From: an uncultured Clostridia bacterium
Lineage (GTDB): Bacteria > Bacillota > Clostridia > Christensenellales > Borkfalkiaceae
Length of the DNA: 6,198 nucleotides
Assembly: GCA_947176485.1 (NCBI GenBank)
Contig: CAMWQS010000086.1
Coordinates: 1-6,198 of the forward strand
Direction: 5' to 3'
Position numbers and translations under genes: made by a program. This document shows, piece after piece, positions 1 through 6,116 of the stretch (positions are counted from its first letter, which is position 1; every line of letters begins with the position of its first letter). The notes under the pieces were generated by a model. That model was given only the letters and a program-made list of their open reading frames with translations. It was not told the DNA's origin and did not search any database.

Positions 1-13
1 TTTTTTGTTGGGG

Positions 14-59
14 CCTCCTCCTTCCCTCACACCCAAACCAAAAACAAAAAAACCACCCC
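14..59. other. G-free low-complexity tract (C-free, G-run-rich on the minus strand)
   Basis: The plus strand has no G for 46 consecutive bases. The first part is C/T-rich and the rest A/C-rich. The minus strand therefore carries eight runs of two or more G's, including GGGG (59-56), GGG (34-32), GGG (26-24) and a GGAAGGAGGAGG cluster (25-14). No credible coding region covers it. It overlaps the 3' side of the rarA terminator and runs almost to the window edge. It contains a perfect AAGGAGG on the minus strand (23-17), but no ATG, GTG or TTG follows before the edge, so no gene start can be assigned. Confidence 0.6.
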
Positions 60-76
60 GGGGCGCTTTTTTTTTT
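41..76 (-). terminator. Rho-independent terminator after rarA
   Basis: On the minus strand, 29 bases after the rarA stop codon, an A-run (76-67) leads into a GC-rich inverted repeat centred at 59/60. The arms are GCGCC and GGTGG around a CCGG loop, with one G-U wobble and one G-G mismatch. A seven-T run (52-46), then G and four more T's, follow. A-tract, GC hairpin and T-tract together fit an intrinsic terminator ending the patatin-rarA transcript. The plus strand has the mirror arrangement with ten T's at 67-76, so it could also stop transcription coming from the left edge. The GC stem is short and imperfect, so confidence is moderate. Confidence 0.6.
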
Positions 77-104
77 CCACTGCGCCGCCGATTCTTTTAC
101 AACG

Positions 105-1421
105 TTATTTCAATTTGCCCTTTTTCTTTCTTATTTCCTTTACGGTTTGTTCGTAGCCGTAATCGGACGGGGTGTAGTAAATTCTGTCCTTCAACTTATC
201 GGGAAGGTACTGCTGTTCGACGTAGCCGCCCGCGTAGTCGTGCGGATATTTATATTTATAGCTTTGCGCTTTCGTTTGTTTATCGCCGAAGGTGTTGTCC
301 TTTAGGTAAGGCGGCACGCCCTCGTCGTCGCGCACCTCACGTGCATCGCGTTTTGCCGCGTTCATTGCAACTTCAACCGTGTTACTCTTTGGTGCCTCGC
401 AAACGTAAACTATAGCTTCACACAACGGCTCTAACCCTTCGGGGTAGCCCGTCTTTTCGAATATATACATAGCCGAGGCAGCGATATTCAGCGCGTTGGG
501 GTCTGCCATTCCCACGTCCTCAGCCGCGTGAATTGACAAGCGTCTTGCAATAATCATAGGGTCGCAACCGCCCTCGACAAGCCGCATAGCGTAATAAAGC
601 GCGGCGTTCGCGTCGCTACCGCGAAGCGATTTGCAGAACGCCGAAAGATAATCGTAATATGCGTCTTCGCTGTAAGACATTGCCTTCTTCTGAATGGACT
701 GCTCCGCATCGGACAAGGTAACCTTTATACTTCCGTCGGCTTGGGGCGGTGTAGTCAGAACGGCAAGCTCCAAAGCGTTGTACGCAGTGCGCAAATCGCC
801 GCCCGCAACGCGTGCTATATGGTCAAGCGCGTCGTCGTCCACGACTGCCGCATATTTACCCAAACCCTTGCGCTTATCCGTCAAAGATTTTACGATTGCC
901 CCCCGAATATCCTCGAACGAAAGCCTTTTGAACTCAAAAACCCTGCATCTTGAAACTATTGCGGGAGTCATCGACGCAAAGGGGTTTTCCGTGGTAGAAC
1001 CTATGAAAATTATAGTACCTTGCTCTATTGCGGGAAGAAGGCTGTCCGACTGGGTTTTGTTAAAACGGTGGCACTCGTCAAGCATTAAATAAGTGCGCTT
1101 GCCGTACAGTTTCAAGTTGTTCCTTGCGTCCTCTACCGCCTTCTTTACGTCCGAAACGCCAGACTGAACTGCGTTCAGTTTTATAAACTCTCCGTGCGTG
1201 GTCTGGGCAATTATGTTGGCAAGCGTGGTCTTGCCCGTTCCCGGGGGACCCCAGAAAATACAGCTCCCAAGCCTATCCAAAGATATTGCGCGCCGAAGTA
1301 GCGAGCCTTCCGCAACGATATGCTTCTGCCCGATAAATTCGTTTAAGTTGTTTGCGCGCATACGCTCTGCAAGGGGCTTTGCCCCGCTTTCGTTGCCGTT
1401 CAAATCGAAAAGGTCGTTCAT
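105..1421 (-). CDS. rarA: Replication-associated recombination protein A (RarA/MgsA), AAA+ ATPase
   Basis: A 438-residue cytoplasmic AAA+ ATPase of the RarA/MgsA/WRNIP1 family, related to clamp loaders and RuvB, which acts at stalled or gapped replication forks. Visible motifs: Walker A GPPGTGKT (58-65), Walker B LMLDECHRF (112-120), sensor 1 GSTTENPF (141-148), arginine finger SRCR (157-160) and sensor 2 GDLRTAYNALE (208-218). The family-typical C-terminal tetramerisation part includes KSLRGSDANAALYY (264-277), IARRLSIHAAEDVGMADP (291-308) and HDYAGGYVEQQYLP (394-407). Length is normal and the gene looks intact. The usual Walker B form is LFIDEIHRF and the usual sensor 2 GDARRALNALE; the differences here are conservative. 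The ATG start overlaps the patatin stop (ATGA), and AAAGGA lies 9 bases upstream, so the two genes are probably co-transcribed and translationally coupled. A hairpin with a T-run follows the stop. Confidence 0.96.
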   Translation of the reverse strand: MNDLFDLNGNESGAKPLAERMRANNLNEFIGQKHIVAEGSLLRRAISLDRLGSCIFWGPPGTGKTTLANIIAQTTHGEFIKLNAVQSGVSDVKKAVEDARNNLKLYGKRTYLMLDECHRFNKTQSDSLLPAIEQGTIIFIGSTTENPFASMTPAIVSRCRVFEFKRLSFEDIRGAIVKSLTDKRKGLGKYAAVVDDDALDHIARVAGGDLRTAYNALELAVLTTPPQADGSIKVTLSDAEQSIQKKAMSYSEDAYYDYLSAFCKSLRGSDANAALYYAMRLVEGGCDPMIIARRLSIHAAEDVGMADPNALNIAASAMYIFEKTGYPEGLEPLCEAIVYVCEAPKSNTVEVAMNAAKRDAREVRDDEGVPPYLKDNTFGDKQTKAQSYKYKYPHDYAGGYVEQQYLPDKLKDRIYYTPSDYGYEQTVKEIRKKKGKLK

Positions 1422-2209
1422 TTCAAAAGTTCCTTTATTTTCTCTGCATTGGCTTTACCGGCCTTGTAACCTTCTTCGTAAGCGAAGTTTAAATCTTTAA
1501 TAACGTATTGGCTCATGCCCCTTATTTCGGGCTCGATTAAAAGGTCGCAAAGCCCTTTTTCGTTTTCAAGCCTAAGCTTGGTTTGGTTTGCATCCATAAT
1601 ATCGAAAACGCGCAAAACCATACCCAAAATATTATTTACGTCGTCAACGGCTTCGGTCGTGTTCTTTAAAACGTCCACCGCCACCACGACGTCGGCGCCC
1701 ATATCTTTTACGGTTTTAACGGGCAATCTGCATATGCACCCGCCGTCAACGAACATCTTCCCGCCTATCTGCACGGGGCGGAAAACCGTGGGAATACAGC
1801 TTGAAGCTTGAATTGCCTTTGCGGCGTTACCCTTTGAAAATACGTGCAGCTCGCCCGAATACAGCTCGGTTGCAACGCATCTGAACGGCAAAGGCATATC
1901 TTCCAAGTATTGCACGCGCAAGTGCTTAATTAACAGATTTAGCACCTTTCTGCCGCGAAGAAGGGACATTTTTGAAATAACTGCGGGGGACACGTCCAAA
2001 ATATCGCGCATTTTCAGCGCAAGCACGGTTTCCTTCATCTCCGCAACGGGCATTCCGCTTGCATAACAGCCGCCCACGACCGCGCCCATAGAGCAGCCGG
2101 CAATATAGTCTGGCTTTAAGCCTTCTTCTTCCAAAGCCTCTAAAAAGCCTACGTGAGCCACTCCGCGAGAGCCGCCGCTACCGAGCGCAAGCCCCAAAGT
2201 TTTACCCAT
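1418..2209 (-). CDS. ylbK: Patatin-like phospholipase/esterase, RssA/YlbK type
   Basis: A 263-residue patatin-fold serine hydrolase that should use a Ser-Asp dyad on lipid acyl esters; the substrate cannot be read from sequence. It shows the glycine-rich oxyanion loop GSGGSRG (10-16), the nucleophile elbow GCSMG (38-42, Ser40), the conserved ASSCIPTVFRPV stretch (135-146) and the DGG motif (155-157, Asp155). No signal peptide or membrane segment is seen, so it is probably cytosolic. The length matches small bacterial patatins such as B. subtilis YlbK, about 260 residues. I chose the ATG at 2209 because AGGAG (2219-2215) lies 5 bases upstream. The GTG at 2215 shares its first base with that site and cannot be served by it. 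The stop overlaps the rarA start by 4 bp. It sits beside a ylbJ-like gene, as ylbK does in Bacillus; the symbol rests on family and context. Confidence 0.92.
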   Translation of the reverse strand: MGKTLGLALGSGGSRGVAHVGFLEALEEEGLKPDYIAGCSMGAVVGGCYASGMPVAEMKETVLALKMRDILDVSPAVISKMSLLRGRKVLNLLIKHLRVQYLEDMPLPFRCVATELYSGELHVFSKGNAAKAIQASSCIPTVFRPVQIGGKMFVDGGCICRLPVKTVKDMGADVVVAVDVLKNTTEAVDDVNNILGMVLRVFDIMDANQTKLRLENEKGLCDLLIEPEIRGMSQYVIKDLNFAYEEGYKAGKANAEKIKELLK

Positions 2210-2294
2210 ATACACTCCTATTATATAAAAACATCACCGCAAAGAAACGCGGTTTGTGATTTTCGCCTGTAACTGAAAATATATTTAAATCGTA
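2210..2294. promoter_or_regulatory. Divergent intergenic region between ylbK-type patatin and ylbJ-like gene
   Basis: These 85 bp must hold the start signals for both divergent genes. On the minus strand a perfect TATAAT (2225-2220) sits directly before the patatin ribosome binding site, but I see no good -35 box at normal spacing, and a transcript begun there would start inside the AGGAG. On the plus strand TATATT (2280-2285) is a possible -10 for the ylbJ-like gene, with TTGTGA (2254-2259) as a poor, too distant -35. An inverted repeat ACCGC/GCGGT (2236-2240 and 2249-2253, 8-base loop) lies in the middle, extended imperfectly by TCAC/GTGA (2234-2237 and 2256-2259). It could be an operator or a leader hairpin. 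All of this is inference from sequence appearance. Confidence 0.35.
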
Positions 2295-3236
2295 ATGAAA
2301 AAGAAAATCGGTTACGTTTTTTTGTGTTTCGCCCTGATATTTTTCGCTGCGGCAATAATAATTCACCCCGAGCGCTACGTTACGAGCTGCTTTCAAGGCT
2401 TTGCAATGTGGGCGGAATGCGTTCTTCCCGCACTTTTTCCGTTTATGTGCATAACCTTGATTTTCGTTAAGACGGGACTTGCGGAGAAGGCGTCCCTGCC
2501 CTTAAAACGCGTAACGGGGAGGCTTAAGTTTCCACCTGCCGCCGCGGCTTGCTTTATTTTAAGCGCTTGCTCGGGTTACCCTGCGGGCAGTAAAGTAGTA
2601 AGCGAGTTTTACGATGGCGGCGCGTTTTCCAAAAAAGAAAGCGGCAAAGTAGCCTATCTTTGCTCAACCTCCGGCCCGCTGTTTATTATAGGCAGTGTAG
2701 GTTTTAAAATGTTCGGGGACAAACTCACGGGTGTAAAAATTTTAATTGCACACGTGTTTGCCGTAACCGTCGTATCTTTGATTATTGCCCTCGTTTCAAA
2801 AAAAAGTACTTCTTCCGAGTTAAAACGCGCCCTACCCAAAAGCAACGTTCTATACGACGCCTTTTACGGCGCGGTAATTGCCGTAACGGTTGCGGGCGGA
2901 TTCATTGCGTTCTTTTACGTGGTCGCAAATTTCTGTGCCGACTTCCACCTATTTTACCCGCTTGAAAAATTCTTCAATCTGTTCCTTGACGAAAAAACTT
3001 CCTCCGCGTTATGCCTCGGGTTCGTGGAAGCAACCACGGGCTGCCGCGCACTGTCAGCCGTCGGCGGAAAGCTGCAAGTTGCCCTTGCGGGGTTTTTGAT
3101 AACCTTCGGCGGACTGTCCATTCTTTTGCAACAGCTAAGCTACCTTTTGGGCGCAGGCGTAAAGCCTTTGAAGTTCATCGGCGTCAAGCTATTACAAGCC
3201 GTAGTATGCTTTCTTTTACTGCTTTTAATAGCGTAG
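2295..3236 (+). CDS. ylbJ: YlbJ-family (nucleoside-recognition/Gate domain) integral membrane protein
   Basis: A 313-residue polytopic membrane protein with roughly eight hydrophobic segments (about 4-23, 42-60, 82-95, 120-137, 147-167, 192-212, 259-281 and 295-313). Family-type motifs are LPALFPF (45-50 region), CSGYPAGSKVVSEFYDGG (92-109), STSGPLFIIGSVG (124-136), FVEATTGC (243-250) and FGGLSILLQ (271-279). These match the YlbJ group, known in Bacillus as a sporulation membrane protein whose transported substrate is not settled. B. subtilis YlbJ is about 400 residues, so this copy is short, but the characteristic motifs are all present and it does not look broken. It is the only plus-strand gene here, converging on pheA and diverging from the patatin. 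No Shine-Dalgarno sequence precedes the ATG, and an in-frame TAA lies three codons upstream, so translation may be weak or nearly leaderless. Family assignment is firm; function is inferred. Confidence 0.85.
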   Translation: MKKKIGYVFLCFALIFFAAAIIIHPERYVTSCFQGFAMWAECVLPALFPFMCITLIFVKTGLAEKASLPLKRVTGRLKFPPAAAACFILSACSGYPAGSKVVSEFYDGGAFSKKESGKVAYLCSTSGPLFIIGSVGFKMFGDKLTGVKILIAHVFAVTVVSLIIALVSKKSTSSELKRALPKSNVLYDAFYGAVIAVTVAGGFIAFFYVVANFCADFHLFYPLEKFFNLFLDEKTSSALCLGFVEATTGCRALSAVGGKLQVALAGFLITFGGLSILLQQLSYLLGAGVKPLKFIGVKLLQAVVCFLLLLLIA

Positions 3237-3273
3237 ACCCCCATATATGCTTGAAATAACGGGGTTAGTACGC
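3231..3273. repeat. Imperfect inverted repeat between convergent ylbJ-like gene and pheA
   Basis: GCGTA (3231-3235) pairs with TACGC (3269-3273), and ACCCC (3237-3241) with GGGGT (3261-3265), around a 19-base loop. The arms include the last codons of both convergent genes and the 28-bp gap between them. This position suits a bidirectional transcription end. However, the loop is long, the stem is interrupted and no T-run follows on either strand, so I do not call it an intrinsic terminator. Confidence 0.3.
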
Positions 3274-4062
3274 GCCCAACAGCTTGAAAGATTTAGCCGA
3301 ATTTTTCACGCCGTCTAAAACTTTTCTGACTTTTTCGTCGGCGTAGTTTCCTTCAACTTCAATGAAAAATCTGTACTCTCCCGCTCTGTCTTTTATGGGG
3401 CGGGACTGTATTTTAGTCATGTTAAGTCCGCCCGCGCTCATAGGCTCTAAAATATCCAAAAGCGCACCCGATGCGTGCAAGCAAGTTACCGAAAAATAAA
3501 TCTTCGATGACTGCTTTGTGGCATTGATGCTGCCGCGTTTTATCAAAAGGAAGTCGGTAAAGTTGTTCTTGCCGTCAGAAATATTTTCCTTGGAAAGAAC
3601 GATACCCTCATTTTTTACGTGTGCACCGACGATAGCCGCGTCCGAAACGGTTTTAACCATATCAAGGCTCGCCGCCGTCGACGAAGTGGCTATAAGCTGT
3701 GCCGAAGGGAAGCATTTTGCAATGTGCTCTGCGCACTGTGCCAAAGGCTGTTCGTGCGAATATATGCGCGAAATACCGCTATACTCCGCCCCCTTTAATG
3801 TGGCGATACGGTGGTCGAGCGGCAACGCCGCCTCCTCAACCGCAACCACCCCTTCAGCCGCTTGCAAAAGGTCGATATTCTGTAGCACGCCGCCGTTTAA
3901 AGTGTTCTCTATGGGGATAACCGCACAATTGCACTCGCCCGTTTCAACCGCGCTTATTACGGCGCGGAAATTGCCGTATGCAATAAGCTCGTCGGCGGGG
4001 CGCATCCTCGTTGCGGCAAGATGGCTATAACTGCCGCAAGGTCCTAAGTAGGCACACTTCAT
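3265..4062 (-). CDS. pheA: Prephenate dehydratase (monofunctional, with C-terminal ACT domain)
   Basis: A 265-residue cytoplasmic enzyme that should convert prephenate to phenylpyruvate in phenylalanine synthesis. The catalytic domain (about 1-175) shows AYLGPCGSYSH (4-14), AVIPIENTLNGGV (47-59), YSHEQPLAQC (101-110) and STAAS (128-132). The ACT domain (about 186-265) shows GAL (199-201) and QSRP (219-222). Two changes stand out. The catalytic TRF motif reads TDF (169-171; Asp170 is GAC at 3555-3553), and the Phe-binding ESRP motif reads QSRP. There is no chorismate mutase domain. I chose the ATG at 4062, 2 bp after the aroF stop, because GGAG (4077-4074) lies 11 bases upstream and the protein then begins directly with the family's first strand. 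An in-frame ATG at 4122 would add 20 unrelated residues read from inside aroF. Family is certain; activity and feedback control are less so because of the motif changes. Confidence 0.93.
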   Translation of the reverse strand: MKCAYLGPCGSYSHLAATRMRPADELIAYGNFRAVISAVETGECNCAVIPIENTLNGGVLQNIDLLQAAEGVVAVEEAALPLDHRIATLKGAEYSGISRIYSHEQPLAQCAEHIAKCFPSAQLIATSSTAASLDMVKTVSDAAIVGAHVKNEGIVLSKENISDGKNNFTDFLLIKRGSINATKQSSKIYFSVTCLHASGALLDILEPMSAGGLNMTKIQSRPIKDRAGEYRFFIEVEGNYADEKVRKVLDGVKNSAKSFKLLGAY

Positions 4063-4064
4063 AA

Positions 4065-5087
4065 TTACGCTTTCTCCGCTATGTCCAAAATAAGCCTTTC
4101 CGTGTCGTTCCAGCCGAGGCAAGCGTCGGTTATAGATTTACCGTAAACTATATCCTCTTTCTGGTTTCCTTCCTCCAAAAAGCTTTCAATCATGAACCCT
4201 TTAACTATCGTCTTGAAGTCCGAATCGTAATTCCTGTTCTGCATAACTTCTTCGCAAATTCTTATCTGCTGTTTGAACTTCTTGCCGCTGTTGGAGTGGT
4301 TTGCGTCAATAATAATCGCGGGGTTCTTTATGCCTGATTTTGCGTAACCGTCCGCAACCTGCATAACCGTTTCATAGTGGAAGTTCGGGATATCGTTTCC
4401 GTAGCCGTCAACTGCGCCGCGGAGTATAGCGTGCGCCAACGGGTTACCGCCCGTCTTTACTTGCCAGCCGTTAAGCTTAAACGTCTGCCCGCTCTGCGCC
4501 GCGTAAATGGAGTTTAAAAGCACGAGCACGGAGCCGCTCATCGGGTTCTTAACTCCCACGCTGACGTCAATTCCGCTTGCAACGAGGCGGTGCATCTGGT
4601 TCTCACTACTCCTTGCGCCTACGGCGATATACGATAGCAAGTCCTCGACGTAGTAAATGTTTTCGGGATACAGCATCTCGTCGGCGGCGGCAAGTCCGCT
4701 AGCCTCAATAGCCTTTATATTCAAATCTCTTATGGCGTAAATGCCCTTTAAAATGTCCTCGGACTTGGTAGGGTCGGGCTGAGAGAACATACCTTTATAA
4801 CCAACGCCCTTAGAACGCGGCTTGTTGGTGTAAATTCTGGGCACGAGCACGAGCTTGTCCTTAACCTTTTCGTTGAGCTTACCAAGCCTTTCAACGTAGT
4901 CCAAGACGGGCTTAGCTTCGTGCGCGGAGCAAGGTCCCACGATAACCAAAAGCTTATTGCTTTTGCCGCTTATAACGTCGGCAACGAGCTTGTCCCTTTC
5001 AAGCTTTATATATTTAAGGCTTGCGGGCAAGGGTGTTTTATTGACTATTTCCTCTGCGGAAGGTATTTCTATCTGCTTTTCAAACAT
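4065..5087 (-). CDS. aroF: 3-deoxy-7-phosphoheptulonate (DAHP) synthase, class I-alpha (AroF/AroG/AroH type)
   Basis: A 340-residue cytoplasmic TIM-barrel enzyme that condenses phosphoenolpyruvate and erythrose 4-phosphate, the first step of the shikimate pathway. Motifs: GPCSAHE (51-57), PRIYTNKPRSKGVGYKGMF (83-101), GARSSENQMHR (157-167), GVKN (178-181, Lys180), DANHSNSGKK (261-270), MIESFLEEGNQ (299-309) and YGKSITDACLGW (315-326). The expected metal ligands are Cys53, His264, Glu301 and Asp321. Length matches the E. coli enzymes of about 350 residues, and the IYTNKPR wording is typical of clostridial copies. There is no fused chorismate mutase or ACT domain; any feedback site would be in the barrel, and which amino acid inhibits it cannot be read here. 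The start overlaps the end of coaD by 8 bp, and GGAG (5098-5095) lies 7 bases upstream. It is followed at once by pheA, which supports a role in feeding phenylalanine. The symbol aroF is used generically. Confidence 0.95.
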   Translation of the reverse strand: MFEKQIEIPSAEEIVNKTPLPASLKYIKLERDKLVADVISGKSNKLLVIVGPCSAHEAKPVLDYVERLGKLNEKVKDKLVLVPRIYTNKPRSKGVGYKGMFSQPDPTKSEDILKGIYAIRDLNIKAIEASGLAAADEMLYPENIYYVEDLLSYIAVGARSSENQMHRLVASGIDVSVGVKNPMSGSVLVLLNSIYAAQSGQTFKLNGWQVKTGGNPLAHAILRGAVDGYGNDIPNFHYETVMQVADGYAKSGIKNPAIIIDANHSNSGKKFKQQIRICEEVMQNRNYDSDFKTIVKGFMIESFLEEGNQKEDIVYGKSITDACLGWNDTERLILDIAEKA

Positions 5088-5574
5088 TTTTACTCTCCAA
5101 AATCTTTTGTAATTTTTCCTTTATTTTTGCGGGAATATATTCCGAATAATTTTTTTTAAACTTAATCGAGTTTTTAACAAGCGAAGAACTTATATGCAAA
5201 TCTTGCTGCTCCGCGGGCAAATATACCGTTACGATATCCTTTTTAAGTTTTTTGTTCGCAAAGAAATTCGCGTTCTCGTACTCGAAGTCAACGGTGTTTC
5301 TTATTCCGCGAACGTAAAACGGGGTATTTTCTTCTTCCAATAGGTCGACGGCAGCCCCGCTGAACGTGCGTATTTTTACCCGCTTTTCGCCCGAAAACAG
5401 CGTTTTTAAAAGCGAAACCCGCTCGTCCTCACTGAAATACGGCGTTTTGTCGGGATTAATCATCACCGCAACCACCACTTCGTCAAACATTTTCAGGCAG
5501 CCTTCAACTACCTTTTCGTGCCCCGTCGTCGGCGGGTCGAAGGTACCCGCAAACACGCACTTTCTCTTTTCCAC
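5080..5574 (-). CDS. coaD: Phosphopantetheine adenylyltransferase
   Basis: A 164-residue cytoplasmic nucleotidyltransferase that transfers AMP from ATP to 4'-phosphopantetheine, giving dephospho-CoA, the penultimate step of coenzyme A synthesis. It shows the nucleotide-binding start AGTFDPPTTGH (9-19, with the TxGH signature), NPDKTPYFSEDER (40-52), VRGIRNTVDFEYE (88-100) and the ISSSLVK loop (128-134). Length is typical for the family (about 160). The start is a GTG, supported by a strong GGAGG (5586-5582) 7 bases upstream and by the rsmD stop only 2 bp before it. Its last 8 bp overlap aroF, so aroF translation is probably coupled to it. The rsmD-coaD pair is a common arrangement in Bacillota (ylbH-ylbI in Bacillus). 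Confidence 0.96.
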   Translation of the reverse strand: MEKRKCVFAGTFDPPTTGHEKVVEGCLKMFDEVVVAVMINPDKTPYFSEDERVSLLKTLFSGEKRVKIRTFSGAAVDLLEEENTPFYVRGIRNTVDFEYENANFFANKKLKKDIVTVYLPAEQQDLHISSSLVKNSIKFKKNYSEYIPAKIKEKLQKILESKNV

Positions 5575-5576
5575 TC

Positions 5577-6116
5577 TTAAACCTCCGCTTTCTCAAACAA
5601 AGTCAAATAAGTTTTCCCGTATTTCCTTTCGTCAATTTGCCTAAGCCCCGCAACTTCGCCCTCAAAGCTTCTGTCGCGCTCGAAAACGACCAAGCCGCCC
5701 GCATTTAGTATTTTGCCCACGCCGATAAGTTTAAGCGCGTCAACGCCGATTCCAAGGCGGTAAGGCGGGTCGATAAATATCAAATCGTACTTGTCCGCCC
5801 TTGATAAGCACACGGAATAGTCGTAATTAGTTATTTTAAACGCTTGCGGATTTTTTAAACGGGCAAGGTTCTTCTTTAAAATTTCAAGACTTGCGGTCGA
5901 AATATCGTTAAAGTGCACAAATTCAGCGCCACGGGATAAGCACTCTATGCCTAAATTGCCGCTGCCGCAAAACAAATCGAGCACGCTTGCCCCCGAAACC
6001 CGTCCGTATAAAACGTTAAAAAGGCTCTCCTTGACCCTATCCGCCGTCGGTCTTACGTCGTTCCCGTCGAAATCGGCAAGCTTCAAGCCCCGGTATTTAC
6101 CGCTTATAATTCTCAT
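5577..6116 (-). CDS. rsmD: 16S rRNA (guanine(966)-N2)-methyltransferase RsmD
   Basis: A 179-residue cytoplasmic SAM-dependent methyltransferase expected to methylate N2 of G966 (E. coli numbering) in 16S rRNA during small-subunit assembly. It begins with the family's MRIISGKYRG, then RPTADRVKESLFNVL (22-36), SAM-binding motif I VLDLFCGSGNLGIE (45-58), SRGAEFVHFND (61-71) and the catalytic DPPY (116-119) used by base-amino methyltransferases. Length is typical. The ATG overlaps the stop of the preceding partial gene (ATGA). The only Shine-Dalgarno-like sequence, AAGG (6133-6130), is 13 bases upstream, rather far, so coupling to the upstream gene may drive translation. It is followed 2 bp later by coaD, as expected for this family. 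Confidence 0.95.
   Translation of the reverse strand: MRIISGKYRGLKLADFDGNDVRPTADRVKESLFNVLYGRVSGASVLDLFCGSGNLGIECLSRGAEFVHFNDISTASLEILKKNLARLKNPQAFKITNYDYSVCLSRADKYDLIFIDPPYRLGIGVDALKLIGVGKILNAGGLVVFERDRSFEGEVAGLRQIDERKYGKTYLTLFEKAEV
5582..5586 (-). promoter_or_regulatory. Ribosome binding site fixing the GTG start of coaD
   Basis: GGAGG on the minus strand ends 7 bases before the GTG at 5574. It is the strongest Shine-Dalgarno match in the operon and lies inside the last codons of rsmD, so coaD can be initiated independently as well as by coupling. It is the main support for a non-ATG start. Confidence 0.85.

Noticed and set aside
5..415. Plus-strand open frame of 136 codons at the left edge
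   Set aside because: It runs antisense to the end of rarA and through the terminator and low-complexity tract. The product is Pro/Arg-rich with no recognisable domain, so it is a shadow frame.
2207..2215. GTG at 2215 as the patatin start
   Set aside because: Its first base is the last G of the AGGAG site, so that site cannot serve it. The ATG two codons later has correct spacing and the usual family N-terminus.
2220..2225. Perfect minus-strand TATAAT as a confident promoter for patatin-rarA
   Set aside because: There is no recognisable -35 box at 16-18 bp, and initiation there would remove most of the ribosome binding site. It is kept only as a possibility in the intergenic entry.
3231..3273. 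Bidirectional intrinsic terminator between ylbJ-like and pheA
   Set aside because: The inverted repeat has an interrupted stem, a 19-base loop and no T-run on either strand, so it is reported only as a repeat.
3518..4030. Plus-strand open frame of 170 codons opposite pheA
   Set aside because: It lies entirely antisense to the well-supported pheA gene, has no family resemblance, and its Ser/Ala/Cys-rich content is typical of a shadow.
3265..5087. Horizontal transfer of aroF-pheA as a recent insertion
   Set aside because: I see no flanking repeats, mobile genes or obvious change in codon use, and the overlap with coaD suggests long-standing integration.
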